Part shown: positions 1-9,835 of the stretch, piece after piece | How positions within the stretch are numbered: position 1 is the first letter of the stretch | How the letters are laid out: every line of letters begins with the position of its first letter | Origin: Betaproteobacteria bacterium | GTDB lineage: Bacteria; Pseudomonadota; Gammaproteobacteria; Burkholderiales; Sulfuricellaceae | Direction: 5' to 3' | Length of the DNA stretch: 64,000 nt | NCBI GenBank assembly: GCA_021373185.1 | Contig: JAJFTF010000055.1 | Location: 62,001 to 126,000, forward strand | The notes under the pieces: model-generated | Seen by the model: only the letters and a program-made list of their open reading frames with translations | Databases searched by the model: none | What the model was told of the DNA's origin: nothing | Translations under genes and position numbers: made by a program

Positions 1-146
1 AAAAGTGAACATGCGAGGGATTATATCCTTCCCACTATACTGGGGCGATAGAGTAAAATGAAGACTATCAAGTAGCGGTTATTCAGTCCGAATAATACAT
101 TCAACCACGGACCAATGCCGTTTTTAAGCTCAAAGGGAGTTGCATC

Positions 147-707
147 ATGCGCATCGAAGTCCACGTTCACGGCACCCTCAACCTGTGCAAGGGGGTTACG
201 CTGGCCAAGGTAGAAAACGGCCTGCGTAAATGGCTGGATTACCTGGATGCAGAAACCATTGCCGATGCGCGCAGTTTGGAACAGGATGAACCCGGCATCG
301 TCTTCCATCGCGCCGAGCGCACGCTGGAAATTTGCTGGACGGGCGAGGTCGGAAAAAACTTTGTGAATCGGCTGCAAGATGCACTGTTTGAATTCGGGCC
401 ACTGACTGAGCGTGCCACAGAAATCGAATTGACCTACTATCATGAAGATGGGCGCGATGAGTACCAGCTTCTCTTTGCCGGCCCCAACTCAGAAAGCATC
501 CATATGGCACAGCGGCAACGCATGATTGAAGATGTCGCAAGCCTGCTTTCCCGCCACTTTACCCAGGAAGATGTGATTCAGGTCACCGGCTTGGTCAATA
601 GCCTGTTCGATCATGATTTTGAGCGCCGCAAGGCGGCAGAATCTGACCATAATGTCCCTGCTTCAGATAGCGGCTTGCTTCATTTCCGGAAAAAACACCT
701 GCACTAA
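147..707 (+). CDS. conserved hypothetical protein, 186 aa
   Basis: I do not recognise this protein. It is soluble-looking, acidic in the middle and His/Lys rich at the end, with no signal peptide or membrane segment. The N-terminus (MRIEVHVHG) looks like a beta strand that opens a small alpha/beta fold. A GGGAG ribosome site at 135-139 lies well placed before the ATG, and codon use matches neighbouring genes, so it is very probably real. It stands alone: the 146 bases before it hold no other gene, and a separate promoter for dsrA follows it. No function is inferred. Confidence 0.8.
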   Translation: MRIEVHVHGTLNLCKGVTLAKVENGLRKWLDYLDAETIADARSLEQDEPGIVFHRAERTLEICWTGEVGKNFVNRLQDALFEFGPLTERATEIELTYYHEDGRDEYQLLFAGPNSESIHMAQRQRMIEDVASLLSRHFTQEDVIQVTGLVNSLFDHDFERRKAAESDHNVPASDSGLLHFRKKHLH

Positions 708-761
708 CTCCGTCTGACACACTCGCTTTCCTCGAGTCGTTACTTAAAATTCGCTTAATAC

Positions 762-791
762 TTGACAATTTTAATACGGTATTTGTATACT
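762..791 (+). promoter_or_regulatory. sigma70-type promoter of dsrA
   Basis: TTGACA at 762-767 and TATACT at 786-791 are separated by 18 bases, a near-consensus housekeeping promoter. Transcription would begin near 798 and give an AT-rich leader of about 85 bases before dsrA. It shows that the gene is transcribed on its own and not as the tail of the upstream gene. Confidence 0.7.
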
Positions 792-885
792 TAGTCCAAA
801 CCATATAAATATTCTATTTAAGATTGAATAATAGTTTGAAGTCCGGGAAGCATCCACTGAACCAAATTTGCTGAAGGAGACCATG

Positions 886-2184
886 ATGTCAAAGCCCGCC
901 CACCCTACCCCCATGCTGGATCAACTGGAAAGCGGCCCTTGGCCCAGCTTTGTATCCGGCCTCAAGCGCCTGGCCAAAAAAAACGACATGATGGTCGATC
1001 TGTTAGGCCAACTGGAAACCTCCTATGAAACCAGAAAAGGTTACTGGAAAGGCGGTACGGTTGGTGTGTTCGGCTATGGCGGCGGCGTGATTCCTCGCTT
1101 TACCGAACTCAAGGACGAAAACGAAAAGCCGTTGTTCCCTGACGCAGCCGAGTTTCACACCCTGCGTATACAGCCGCCTGCCGGTTTGCACTATGACACC
1201 AAGGTTCTGCGCAAGATGTGCGACATCTGGGAAAAACATGGCTCCGGCCTGATCGCTTTCCACGGCCAGTCTGGCGACATCATGTTCCAGGGCGCCACCA
1301 CCGCCAACGTGCAGCCGGCTTTTGACGAGATCAACGAGTTGGGATTCGACATGGGCGGCGCAGGCCCCGCCGTGCGCACCTCAATGTCCTGTGTCGGCGC
1401 CGCACGCTGTGAGCAATCCTGCTACGACGAAGCCAAGGCGCTGCGCACCGTGGTCAATTCCTTTCTGGATGACATGCATCGCCCGGCGCTGCCATACAAG
1501 TTCAAATTCAAGTTCTCCGGCTGCCCGAACGATTGCGTCAACTCGATTCAACGTTCCGACATGGCCGTGATCGGCACCTGGCGCGACAGCATCCAGACTG
1601 ACGATGCGCTGGGCAAAAAATGGTTTACCAAGCACGGCATCAATGAACTGTTCAACGACGTGATCAGCCGCTGCCCTACCAAGGCGCTGTCGCTGCAAGA
1701 GACCAAGGATGTTTCCACTGCGGAGGGCATTTCCAGCGTAGCGCTGAATGGCAGCCAGTCACTGCAAATCGAAAACCACAACTGCGTGCGCTGCATGCAC
1801 TGCATCAACGTCATGACCGGCGCACTGGCTCCAGGCAAGGATAAAGGTGTAAGTATCCTGATCGGCGGCAAAAGCGTGCTGAAAATTGGCGCAACCATGG
1901 GCACCGTGATTGTGCCATTCATGAAACTGGAGTCCGACGAAGACTTCGCCCGGCTGGTTGAAATTGGCCAGAACACTATCGATTTCTTCGCCGAAAACGC
2001 ATTGGAACATGAACGTACCGGTGAAATGATCGACCGAATCGGCTTGGTCAATTTCCTGGAAGGTATCGGTATAGACATCGACCCGAACATGGTTCTTGAG
2101 CCACGCTCCAATCCATATGTCCGTATGGATGGATGGGACGAAGAAGTCGAAAAAGCTGAGCGGAGAAAAGCGGAGGCAGCCTGA
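886..2184 (+). CDS. dsrA: reverse-type dissimilatory sulfite reductase alpha subunit (DsrA), orphan copy
   Basis: DsrA and DsrB together form the cytoplasmic siroheme enzyme that in sulfur oxidisers converts persulfide sulfur to sulfite. The N-terminus (TPMLDQLESGPWPSF) and the whole length match oxidative-type DsrA. The siroheme-[4Fe-4S] ligands are present as C169-x5-C175 and C213-x3-C217. The inserted ferredoxin domain has C263 and C300-x2-C303-x2-C306. AAGGAG at 874-879 favours the ATG at 886; 883 is possible. From memory, the linker between C263 and C300 is about 16 residues longer than in Allochromatium vinosum DsrA. No dsrB or other dsr gene follows: the next gene is convergent, 13 bases away. 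It could be a spare subunit for a full dsr cluster elsewhere or a relic, but the frame is intact and has its own promoter. Confidence 0.93.
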   Translation: MSKPAHPTPMLDQLESGPWPSFVSGLKRLAKKNDMMVDLLGQLETSYETRKGYWKGGTVGVFGYGGGVIPRFTELKDENEKPLFPDAAEFHTLRIQPPAGLHYDTKVLRKMCDIWEKHGSGLIAFHGQSGDIMFQGATTANVQPAFDEINELGFDMGGAGPAVRTSMSCVGAARCEQSCYDEAKALRTVVNSFLDDMHRPALPYKFKFKFSGCPNDCVNSIQRSDMAVIGTWRDSIQTDDALGKKWFTKHGINELFNDVISRCPTKALSLQETKDVSTAEGISSVALNGSQSLQIENHNCVRCMHCINVMTGALAPGKDKGVSILIGGKSVLKIGATMGTVIVPFMKLESDEDFARLVEIGQNTIDFFAENALEHERTGEMIDRIGLVNFLEGIGIDIDPNMVLEPRSNPYVRMDGWDEEVEKAERRKAEAA

Positions 2185-2197
2185 CCCACTGCTATGT

Positions 2198-4633
2198 TCA
2201 TAATTCCGGAATTGCGCCGCTTGATGTCAGCACTAGAAGATCCTCCGCCTCCTGCTGGAGGAGGATCCACTTTTCATCGATGTCCGATACACCATTTCGG
2301 CACGATTCCTCCAGTTGCATAGCGGCAAATTCGAGCGCAAGAACGCCGCAATAGAGCGCGCCACTGCGCAGCCTGTGGGCCAACTCTCCCATCTTGCCAA
2401 AATCAGCGGCCTGATGTGCATGCTGCAACTCATTCATGGAAACCGTTAGATCGTTGACCTGTATTCTCATCAGAGCAAGCCAGTCTTGCCGGTAACCTCC
2501 AGCGCGGGAGACACCATGTTCAATATCGATAATCGGCAAATCTGAGCGTGGAGAAACAGGCAAGCCGCTTTCGTTGGTTGCCATTTCCTTTTTTCCGTCA
2601 TGAACTGCATCAAATGGCAGCACATACCATTTTTCGATGGCATCGCGCAGAGCCTTTTCGGACAGCGGTTTCTCCAGATAACCATCCATCCCCGCAGACA
2701 AATAGCGCTCTCTGTCCCCACCCAACGCATTGGCTGTCAGTGCTACGACAGGAATGCGTTTGCCGCCTCGCTGCAACATCCGTATACGCTTGGTCGCTTC
2801 CAGACCATCCATCGCCGGCATGTGCACATCCATCAGAATCAAGTCATAATTTTGCTTGGCACAAGCATCAACCGCCGCAATGCCATCCGCCGCTTCGTCG
2901 ACGTCGATATCCCACTGACGCAACAGAATCAAGTTCAACTTCCGGTTTATTTCATTGTCGTCCACTACCAGAACACGTAATCGTTCAAGAGGAAAAATGG
3001 GTGCCGGTTTTTCCTTATTTTGGAGAGAATCGCGCTGCAATCCCAGCATTTCCAGCGGCTTTGGCACTGGTAACGGACTATCTCCGCCGACTTCCGCGAG
3101 ACGCAGCAAAACCGTGAATCTTGTCCCTTTACCGGCCTCACTCTCGACTGCAATAGCGCCATTCATCAACTCAACCAGATGGCGCGAAATAACGAGCCCC
3201 AACCCCGTCCCCCCGTAACGGCGAGTAATTGAAGCATCTCCCTGGCTAAATGGCTGGAACAACTTGCTTAACTGTTCCTCAGTCATGCCGATTCCCGAGT
3301 CCGCCACGCATATTTCAATATTGGCAAAACCTTTGTTCCCAGCCAGGCGTTTCACGGTAATGGTAATTTTCCCCGAGCGGGTAAATTTGATGGCGTTGCC
3401 AAGAAGATTGGTCAGTATCTGGCGTATGCGTGCAGGATCGCCCATCAAGCTATGCGGAAAATTCGGGTCGATTTCCAGGATCAGGGGCAACCCCTTGCTC
3501 TGAGCATTGGGCAAGTAGAGGAGGATGCACTGTTTGACCAGATGATCCAGGTCGAAGGTCAGGCATTCAATCGACAGCTTGCCCGCTTCGATCTTGGACA
3601 AGTCCAGGATATCGTTGATGATGGCCAACAAGGACAGCGCAGATGTTTCGCAGATATTGAGATAATTCTGCTGAAGATTATCGATGCTGGTTTTGCCCAT
3701 CAGCCCGAGAAATCCGATCAGGCCATTCAGCGGTGTGCGAATTTCATGGCTCATGTGAGCGAGGAACTGGCTTTTGGCCTGATTGGCGAATTCCGCGCTG
3801 GCCTTGGCTTGCAAAGCTTCCTCCTTGATCTGTGCCAGATCCTTCGTCCGTTCTTCGATACGCTCCTGCATGGTGCCGTAAACCGATTGCAGCTCTGCCG
3901 CCATGCCGTTAAAGCCCTTTTCCAGTTCCGCCAACTCGCCCCCGGAAGACGAGGCGACACGCGTATCGAGCTTGCCCTGAGTCATGAGCACAACCGCATC
4001 GAGCAGGCGCGACAAGGGCGAAGTGACGTCGCGGCTAAGGCGAAGCGCCAACATCAGGGCCGCGAACAGGCCGAGACCGCCAATTGCCAAGCCACTCATA
4101 ATGAAACGGTTTTTACGTTGCTGGGTGGGAACGGTAGATAAATCGACGTAAACATACCCAAGCAACTTCTTTTTCTTGTCCGAATTGGTTGACGTGCGGT
4201 CATACAGGCCGAATTCGTCGATCTCGTTGTTGCCTTGTAAAATCGGTGCCGCAAAAATCAGGTGCGCCTCACCGCTGGCAACAATCTGGCTGGTGGTATC
4301 CGTCGATTTGGCGGCACCAAGGTCAAACTGGCCGGGTCGACCATTTACCGCAAGCATTTTGTTTCGGTCATCAACAATAATAATCGCGCTGACATCGTCT
4401 TCCTTCATCATTCCCTGAGTAAGCGCCTGAAGCGATTCCCGGTTGCCGGAAAAGACGCCATATTCGCTAGCCGATGCGAGTTGGCGCGAAATCAGCATGC
4501 CTCTCGCTTTAAGCGCTCCATCCATCTCAAGTATCCCGCCTACCATCACCAGCATGGTCAGCATGATGGAAATGACAACCACAGGAAACATGGCCAGAAA
4601 CAATATCCTGTATTTGATACTCCAATTTTTCAT
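2198..4633 (-). CDS. hybrid sensor histidine kinase with receiver and HPt domains
   Basis: A membrane phosphorelay kinase of the BarA/TorS layout, 811 aa. The order is: N-terminal membrane helix (about 10-35), periplasmic region, second helix near 180-200, HAMP, HisKA with phospho-accepting H296 in [11 protein letters not shown], HATPase (N-box [16 protein letters not shown]), receiver domain with VVDDN and phosphorylatable D near 602 in LILMDVHMP, and a C-terminal HPt domain with H753 in AHRLRSG. No output regulator is encoded nearby, so the HPt must pass phosphate to a regulator elsewhere. Its start overlaps the stop of the upstream binding-protein gene by ATGA, so the two are translationally coupled. 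The signal is unknown; the partner genes suggest a small ligand seen in the periplasm. Confidence 0.9.
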   Translation of the reverse strand: MKNWSIKYRILFLAMFPVVVISIMLTMLVMVGGILEMDGALKARGMLISRQLASASEYGVFSGNRESLQALTQGMMKEDDVSAIIIVDDRNKMLAVNGRPGQFDLGAAKSTDTTSQIVASGEAHLIFAAPILQGNNEIDEFGLYDRTSTNSDKKKKLLGYVYVDLSTVPTQQRKNRFIMSGLAIGGLGLFAALMLALRLSRDVTSPLSRLLDAVVLMTQGKLDTRVASSSGGELAELEKGFNGMAAELQSVYGTMQERIEERTKDLAQIKEEALQAKASAEFANQAKSQFLAHMSHEIRTPLNGLIGFLGLMGKTSIDNLQQNYLNICETSALSLLAIINDILDLSKIEAGKLSIECLTFDLDHLVKQCILLYLPNAQSKGLPLILEIDPNFPHSLMGDPARIRQILTNLLGNAIKFTRSGKITITVKRLAGNKGFANIEICVADSGIGMTEEQLSKLFQPFSQGDASITRRYGGTGLGLVISRHLVELMNGAIAVESEAGKGTRFTVLLRLAEVGGDSPLPVPKPLEMLGLQRDSLQNKEKPAPIFPLERLRVLVVDDNEINRKLNLILLRQWDIDVDEAADGIAAVDACAKQNYDLILMDVHMPAMDGLEATKRIRMLQRGGKRIPVVALTANALGGDRERYLSAGMDGYLEKPLSEKALRDAIEKWYVLPFDAVHDGKKEMATNESGLPVSPRSDLPIIDIEHGVSRAGGYRQDWLALMRIQVNDLTVSMNELQHAHQAADFGKMGELAHRLRSGALYCGVLALEFAAMQLEESCRNGVSDIDEKWILLQQEAEDLLVLTSSGAIPEL

Positions 4634-5580
4634 GGTGCGCCTTCCACAACGTGTTTCAACTTGCCATGCAACGTAGCCTCATCCTCGACAACCAGACCCA
4701 GCGAACGCGCCACCTGGGCATTGACGCCGACCGAGAAATAACGGGTAAACTGGGGCGGCGGCAAATGTCGCTCTACCCCCATTTTCTGGATAACCTCAGC
4801 GGCCTGCTGGCCGATTTGTGCGGGCAGGCTGTACACAGCCGCAATTGCGCCGGCCTTGACGTAAGAAGACGAAAAGCCGAATAGCGGGACTTGATGGCGA
4901 TAAGTTGTGAGGAGGATGCTTTGTATCGTGCTGCGGTTGTAGATGTTCTGATCGGGTACCGCCAGAACCGCATCGCAATTACCAAGCAGTTGCTTCAATT
5001 CCGGCAAGGGATCCGCATCGCTGATTTTTCCGATCACGGCCAGCAGGCCGGCAGCCTTGGCCTCCGCCCGCAGCAATGTTTCAAGCTCGGCTGAACTTGG
5101 CCCCAGCAGGATGCCGACTCGCGTTCGCCCTGGAAGCGCCTGGCGAATCAGGGCAAACTGGCGCGCCCAAGGCTGATCCAGATAAATCGCGGAAAAATTA
5201 CGGGTATCGCCCAATCGCCCGCCTTGGCGTGCAACCTTCTCGAAAGCCGTACGCGGCACCAACACATTGAGCACGGGCTGGGGCAATTTGCTTTTTTCCA
5301 CGGCTTCCATGGCATCGACGCCAATCGCCACCACCATCTGTCCTGCATTGGCGCGAAGCGCTTCGCCTTCCTTCAGCGAGTGTAGCGGAACCACCTTGAT
5401 TTCCAGTTTGGCGGTACTTCCCTGCAAAAGTGTGGCGCGCATCTTTTCAACGATTTCGGCATAAGCGCCACCCTCATCGCTGAGCACCACCGTCACCCCC
5501 TCCAACCCGAACGCAATGCGCGGCAGGCAGGCAATGGCAAAAGCCAGGCTTAAAGCAAAGAATATTCGCCAGGAAGGCAT
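4630..5580 (-). CDS. ABC-type substrate-binding-like periplasmic protein (ABC_sub_bind family)
   Basis: A secreted protein of about 316 aa. It begins with a clear signal peptide ([20 protein letters not shown], cleavage near FG-LEG). The body has the periplasmic-binding fold of the ABC_sub_bind family, recognised from [34 protein letters not shown] and [21 protein letters not shown] start at 5613 would add residues that read into the upstream gene and hide the signal peptide, so I take the ATG at 5580. No ABC permease or ATPase is present. In this setting it more probably presents a ligand to the co-encoded histidine kinase than feeds a transporter. It lies between the kinase (4-base overlap) and the TonB receptor (5-base gap). 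Confidence 0.82.
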   Translation of the reverse strand: MPSWRIFFALSLAFAIACLPRIAFGLEGVTVVLSDEGGAYAEIVEKMRATLLQGSTAKLEIKVVPLHSLKEGEALRANAGQMVVAIGVDAMEAVEKSKLPQPVLNVLVPRTAFEKVARQGGRLGDTRNFSAIYLDQPWARQFALIRQALPGRTRVGILLGPSSAELETLLRAEAKAAGLLAVIGKISDADPLPELKQLLGNCDAVLAVPDQNIYNRSTIQSILLTTYRHQVPLFGFSSSYVKAGAIAAVYSLPAQIGQQAAEVIQKMGVERHLPPPQFTRYFSVGVNAQVARSLGLVVEDEATLHGKLKHVVEGAP

Positions 5581-5585
5581 TGTTG

Positions 5586-7625
5586 TCAGAGATCCAGCTT
5601 CAGGCTGAGCCAAGCCGTGCGGCCCGGGAATTCGTTGTCGTGGCGGTATTCGAAGTAATGCGCATCGGCAAGATTTTGCACCACCAGTGCAAGCTCACCG
5701 TTGGTTGAGCCGGTGCGGAAACTGTGAGCGACGCGGCTATCCCAGCGGCGGGAAGTGTTGATGTAATAAACCGGCGCAGGAATTGGATTTGGCCCGGAAT
5801 CCGTGCCGGGCGAGTGCGTTTCGCCATTCTGATAACCCATCAGGCTTGCTCGCCAATTCGGGGTAAAGCTGTGAGTGAGCATCATGCTCTGGCTGTTGGT
5901 GGGCGCAGAATTGGTGTAGGTCATGCCGTCTTCGTTGTTGCTTGCAACCAGCGTGTGCGACAGGCTGTAGATCACCCTGGTCTGCTTGCCAATATCCCAT
6001 TTGAACTGTGTTTCGAATCCCTTGACCACGGCACGACCTGAGTTGAGGTTATCTTTCGTCACTGAAGAATTATTTTCAGCAATCAGGTCTGAAATCTTGT
6101 CCCGGAATAGACGAAAATCCACTTTCAATCCCGGAAATGACCCGAGATAGCCGATTTCTGTTGAATCGATGTGTTCGGGCTTTAACTTGTTATGAATAGT
6201 TCCATTATCAAAGTAGGGTTTCGCCAACCTCAATTCATAGGTAGTTGGCGTACGAGTTGCCGTGGAGCGACCAAGCCTTAGCGTGTGATCTGGCGTGAGA
6301 TGCCAATTAACCGCCGCTCGCGGGGTCACATCGGTACCTGATACGCTATTGTTCTCGGACATCGCACCCACATTGAATATCAGGTCATGCCGGGCACGCC
6401 ACTCCAGATTGCCGAACAGCCGGGACAGATGAAACGGAGTCGGTTTCGTATCTCCACCCAGCCAGAGAGGTGCATAGGTTTTATCGTAGCGAACGCTGCC
6501 ACCCCACACTGTGCGGGTGCTTTCGCTGGGCGAGAAAGAATGCTGAACCTCGAGATCATAACGATTGGCAATCACATCGGCATTGCCGGTTTTGCCATTG
6601 GTGATGTTGAGCGTAGAGCCAAAACTGCTCTCGGTGGCATGGTAAAACTGGACTGACAACTCGCCGTTATCCCTCAGTGCGCGCCGCCAGTGTATGAGCT
6701 CGAAATGGTTATCTGCGCGCTTGTTAACCGCAATAACGTTCCCTCCCGGCGAACCTTCCTGGCGGTCGCCGCCGTTATAACCAAGCTGGATTTCCAGTTC
6801 ATCGACCGGATTGACGCGATAATCAGCACGGAAGGTCAACAGACGGATTTTTTTGTCATCCAGCAGGTTTTCATCCCATCTGCCTGACATGGACAAAGGA
6901 TTCGCCATCCTTGACGTTTCTCCCTGGTCATTACGCACTCCGGCGGTAATGCGGTAAGCCAGGTCGCCATCTTGCCCGCCATAGCGGGCAACCGCTTCGT
7001 CCCGGCTGCGCCCTGTGGCAAGCGAAACGAATTTCCCCTGTGTTTCCAGCGAATGGCGGGTGATGATGTTGATAACACCCAGAAAGGAGTTGGCACCATA
7101 GCTTGCGGAATTGGGGCCGCGATTGACTTCGATGCGCTCGATATCATCCATTGCCAATGGGATATCGCTCCACAGCATGCCGCCAAACAGCGGGGAATAG
7201 ACTGAACGTCCATCTACCAGCACCTGCATACGCTGGGCATAAGCATTCGTCATGCCGTGGTAGCTGACCGTACTATCTGCGGCATAATCGGAGGCCGAAT
7301 GGTAGGCGACATACATACCGGGCACCAGCCGCATCACCTCGGATAAATCCCATGCACCGGAATCCTTGATCATTTGCCGATCGATCACGGTCACTGCCGC
7401 AGGCGCTTCATCTATGGGCTGGGAAAGACGGGACACAGAAAGTACAACCGGCATTTCATCCAGGTAAACGCCTTCAGACAGAGGAATATTTTTTTCCGCC
7501 CCCTGTGCCAGCCCGATATAAAGCAGCAGGGAACTTGCAAGAAAACCGCATCTGAATTTCACGAACCGGGCCACCGATTTTTTGTGTGGGGAAGGCGCTG
7601 AGTTTTTATTTTTTGAAAATAGCAT
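5586..7625 (-). CDS. TonB-dependent outer-membrane receptor
   Basis: An outer-membrane beta-barrel that takes up an unknown ligand with energy from TonB. The order is: signal peptide (hydrophobic FLASSLLLYIGLAQG), plug domain (APAAVTVIDRQMIKDSGAWDLSEVMRLVPG, then GRSVYSPLFGGMLW and IERIEVNRGPNSASYGANSF), a long barrel, and a C-terminus ending in aromatic-rich TAWLSLKLDL as expected for barrel assembly. The ATG at 7625 begins just before the signal peptide; a GTG at 7694 would give an unlikely 23-residue extension. It is the first gene of the receptor / binding protein / kinase operon. The barrel type resembles cobalamin or siderophore receptors, but the ligand cannot be read from the sequence. 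Confidence 0.9.
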   Translation of the reverse strand: MLFSKNKNSAPSPHKKSVARFVKFRCGFLASSLLLYIGLAQGAEKNIPLSEGVYLDEMPVVLSVSRLSQPIDEAPAAVTVIDRQMIKDSGAWDLSEVMRLVPGMYVAYHSASDYAADSTVSYHGMTNAYAQRMQVLVDGRSVYSPLFGGMLWSDIPLAMDDIERIEVNRGPNSASYGANSFLGVINIITRHSLETQGKFVSLATGRSRDEAVARYGGQDGDLAYRITAGVRNDQGETSRMANPLSMSGRWDENLLDDKKIRLLTFRADYRVNPVDELEIQLGYNGGDRQEGSPGGNVIAVNKRADNHFELIHWRRALRDNGELSVQFYHATESSFGSTLNITNGKTGNADVIANRYDLEVQHSFSPSESTRTVWGGSVRYDKTYAPLWLGGDTKPTPFHLSRLFGNLEWRARHDLIFNVGAMSENNSVSGTDVTPRAAVNWHLTPDHTLRLGRSTATRTPTTYELRLAKPYFDNGTIHNKLKPEHIDSTEIGYLGSFPGLKVDFRLFRDKISDLIAENNSSVTKDNLNSGRAVVKGFETQFKWDIGKQTRVIYSLSHTLVASNNEDGMTYTNSAPTNSQSMMLTHSFTPNWRASLMGYQNGETHSPGTDSGPNPIPAPVYYINTSRRWDSRVAHSFRTGSTNGELALVVQNLADAHYFEYRHDNEFPGRTAWLSLKLDL

Positions 7626-7739
7626 AAACTTTTCGATCAAAAATTCCTGTAAATGCCTTGAGGCGGCACCCTTTATGGCATGGGTATTGGACACCTATCT
7701 GCGATGGCATAACGTTTTGATACTGTTCGGATTACCATA

Positions 7740-7982
7740 TCAATTATCGAGCCAGCGCACCAGATAAAACAACCTGAAACCTTCGGACGAACGTGAAGGG
7801 CCGAACAACACTGCCGGCACAAGCTTTTTTGCTGGGTTGGCATCGGCACGCGCGTCCTCCTCTGTCGCCTTCACAGTGACGCAATTCTCGGGAAAACGTT
7901 TGCGATTCGGGCTGGGCGAATAAACCAGCGCATAGCATTCGCGCGCAAGGTTGGCGTCAGGATCAATCAGGCTGGATTTCAT
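7740..7982 (-). CDS. small hypothetical protein, 80 aa
   Basis: Not recognised. It has no membrane segment. It carries two Cys residues and a well-formed C-terminus (GPSRSSEGFRLFYLVRWL) that looks like a folded, conserved domain and not a chance frame. There is no strong ribosome site before the ATG, so the start is uncertain. It is separated from the upstream small gene by a terminator at 8084-8121 and lies 114 bases before the TonB-receptor start on the same strand, so it may head that operon. Confidence 0.55.
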   Translation of the reverse strand: MKSSLIDPDANLARECYALVYSPSPNRKRFPENCVTVKATEEDARADANPAKKLVPAVLFGPSRSSEGFRLFYLVRWLDN

Positions 7983-8083
7983 GGTTATGGCATTCAGAAT
8001 GCTTGATTCTACAAGAATTGAGGAATACGCAATATGATTTTGGTATGAACTGAGATGAAGGCTTGGGTAATTTCCATGGGTAG

Positions 8084-8121
8084 AAAATAAAAAAGCCTTC
8101 CTGATAATTCACAGGAAGGCT
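8084..8121 (-). terminator. Rho-independent terminator
   Basis: A perfect 10-bp stem (arms 8094-8103 and 8112-8121, loop of 8) is followed on the minus strand by a run of six T at 8093-8088. It ends transcripts from the small gene at 8184-8411. Confidence 0.85.
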
Positions 8122-8183
8122 ATTCGACCATGGATAGGGCATCACTAAAACTGGAATCGGCGAGAAACCGCCAAGCAAAAAAC

Positions 8184-8411
8184 TCAGGAGCGTGAATAAC
8201 CCAGCACCTCATTCATCACCGGGTCGGGTAAATGGTTAAGGCAATCAGCCACGAGTTCTGCCGCCTCGTAACTTTCATAAGTGTCGCTATCCAGATCGTT
8301 GACCAGCACCAATGCCGCACAGGCGATCTGGAGCAGCTTCACGCGCTCTGTTTTGAGCCGATCCAGCTCGGAGCGCAGTCGGTACATATCTATTATTCCA
8401 AACTGGGCCAT
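8184..8411 (-). CDS. small hypothetical protein, 75 aa
   Basis: An unrecognised, strongly acidic, helical protein. An N-terminal basic/coiled stretch (YRLRSELDRLKTERVKLL) is followed by an acidic region. GGAGG lies seven bases before the ATG, and a terminator follows at 8084-8121, so this is a true gene at the end of a transcript. It sits downstream of the DUF6164-like gene and the DMT transporter on the same strand. Confidence 0.75.
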   Translation of the reverse strand: MAQFGIIDMYRLRSELDRLKTERVKLLQIACAALVLVNDLDSDTYESYEAAELVADCLNHLPDPVMNEVLGYSRS

Positions 8412-8506
8412 GCCTCACCTCCGTCCAGAAAACCACAACATGTAGTGCATTCTACATCTTTTTTACCAATATCTATAACAACCAGAATTTAATTGCCAGT
8501 TCATCG

Positions 8507-8872
8507 TTATCTTCCAATATCGATGAACGGTTTGGTAGAAAAATAAATAACTGCCGAAATGGCCGCCAGGTAGACAACAAACCGGACTGGATTCTCCCTG
8601 ATTACATCGAAAATCGTCCGGCTCTTTCCCGTCTCCTGTAAATGGATATATTCTTCCCTTGCCTTGGCAAGCCGTTCGTTTTGATACTCATCAATAAGCG
8701 ACTGGGCTCGCTGATATTGATCCTCATCACGCAACCAGATCGCCGCCACCGATATTCCCCAGATGCCGGAAGAAGTCTCATAAAAATCGATCTTATTGGC
8801 CGCCAATAATTCACGGACTTCCTCTGCCTCATCGTCAGGCACATTATTCAATCTAAACAATTTAATTGGCAT
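8507..8872 (-). CDS. DUF6164-like small membrane-anchored protein
   Basis: A 121-residue protein. The N-terminal ~80 residues (MPIKLFRLNNVPDDEAEEVRELL, then an acidic helical stretch with AKAREEYIHLQ) are cytoplasmic. One C-terminal membrane helix follows (VRFVVYLAAISAVIYFST). From memory this matches the uncharacterised DUF6164 family found next to metabolic genes in Beta- and Gammaproteobacteria; the family assignment is moderately sure and the function is unknown. It lies 45 bases downstream of the DMT transporter and is probably co-transcribed with it. Confidence 0.75.
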   Translation of the reverse strand: MPIKLFRLNNVPDDEAEEVRELLAANKIDFYETSSGIWGISVAAIWLRDEDQYQRAQSLIDEYQNERLAKAREEYIHLQETGKSRTIFDVIRENPVRFVVYLAAISAVIYFSTKPFIDIGR

Positions 8873-8917
8873 CGTGAGTCATCCCGTTATCAGGTTCGCT
8901 GTGAACACGTTTTCATA

Positions 8918-9802
8918 TCAAGACTGCCGGCGTGGCGATAGCCAATCTACGCCCCAATGGTGCAGGCTCAGCCCCAGCACAATAAATGCGGTGCCGTACC
9001 AGACTTGAGGCTGCACCGCCTCATTATTCAAGCCATGACCAAGCAACAGCGCCATTACCGGCGTAATCAGCGTAATCAAGGCCACGCGCCCTGCCTCCAT
9101 ATGCTTGATCATGTAGTAATAAAGCACAAAACCCAGCACTGAGCCGATCACGCCCAAATACAATGTTGCGGCCACTGCACGTTCGGGCAAATAAGCGGGC
9201 CATTGTCCGTCGACCCACCACCAGGCCGCAAAAAATAGCGGCAAAGCCACCAGCAAGGTGCCCAAGGTCATCGCCAGCGGTGGGCTATCGTCGGCAATGC
9301 GCTTGATCCAGACCAGGCCTAAAGACTGGGCCACCACGGCGGCAAACAGCGCAACAACTCCCATGAATGCCCCGGCACCCAAGCCGAATCCGCCATAAAA
9401 CACCATCGCCAGGCCTGCCAGGCCAAACAGCATCCCGATCACCCGGTTGACGGTGAGCGATTCCTCCTTCAGCCATAATGCCGCGCCCAGACTGGTAATC
9501 AGCGGCGACAGGCCGAACAGCACCGAGATCAAACCGGAGTTGACGTACTGCGCCGACCAGTAGGTCAGGGACATCGCGCCAAACAAGCTCAGCCCGCTCG
9601 CCAAATAGGCTTGGCGCGCCTTGCGATGAAGGGGAAAACGAATGCGCAGCACCGCCAGCAACAAAATGCACAGCAATGCACTGATCGCCATCCGCGAGAA
9701 AACGGCAAAACTGAAACCGATACCCAGCGTGCTCCACTTGATGGCGAGCGGTGTAGTCGACCAGATCAGAATCACGGAAACAAACGCCGCCGGTAACGAC
9801 AT
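8918..9802 (-). CDS. DMT-superfamily (EamA) transporter
   Basis: An inner-membrane transporter of 294 aa with about ten hydrophobic helices arranged as two EamA repeats (first from FVSVILIWSTTPLAIKW, second from FMGVVALFAAVVAQSLGLVW). EamA proteins export or import amino acids and metabolites; the substrate is not known here. The ATG at 9802 follows a good GGGAG site. Upstream in-frame codons to 10003 are not part of the protein, because they run through the terminator and the leader peptide described below. Expression appears to be controlled by attenuation (leader 9907-9996, terminator 9836-9870), which points to a cysteine- or sulfur-linked substrate as an inference. Confidence 0.88.
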   Translation of the reverse strand: MSLPAAFVSVILIWSTTPLAIKWSTLGIGFSFAVFSRMAISALLCILLLAVLRIRFPLHRKARQAYLASGLSLFGAMSLTYWSAQYVNSGLISVLFGLSPLITSLGAALWLKEESLTVNRVIGMLFGLAGLAMVFYGGFGLGAGAFMGVVALFAAVVAQSLGLVWIKRIADDSPPLAMTLGTLLVALPLFFAAWWWVDGQWPAYLPERAVAATLYLGVIGSVLGFVLYYYMIKHMEAGRVALITLITPVMALLLGHGLNNEAVQPQVWYGTAFIVLGLSLHHWGVDWLSPRRQS

Positions 9803-9835
9803 GCCTCTTCTCCCAAGTTCGGCCATGCAGGCCAT

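Noticed and set aside
2237-2267. Palindromic GATCCTCC ... GGAGGATC as a terminator of dsrA
   Set aside because: It lies inside the last codons of the kinase gene and has no T run on the dsrA strand.
7963-8178. Open frame of 71 codons on the minus strand across the terminator at 8084-8121
   Set aside because: It runs through a strong hairpin and lacks a ribosome site and any family-like pattern.
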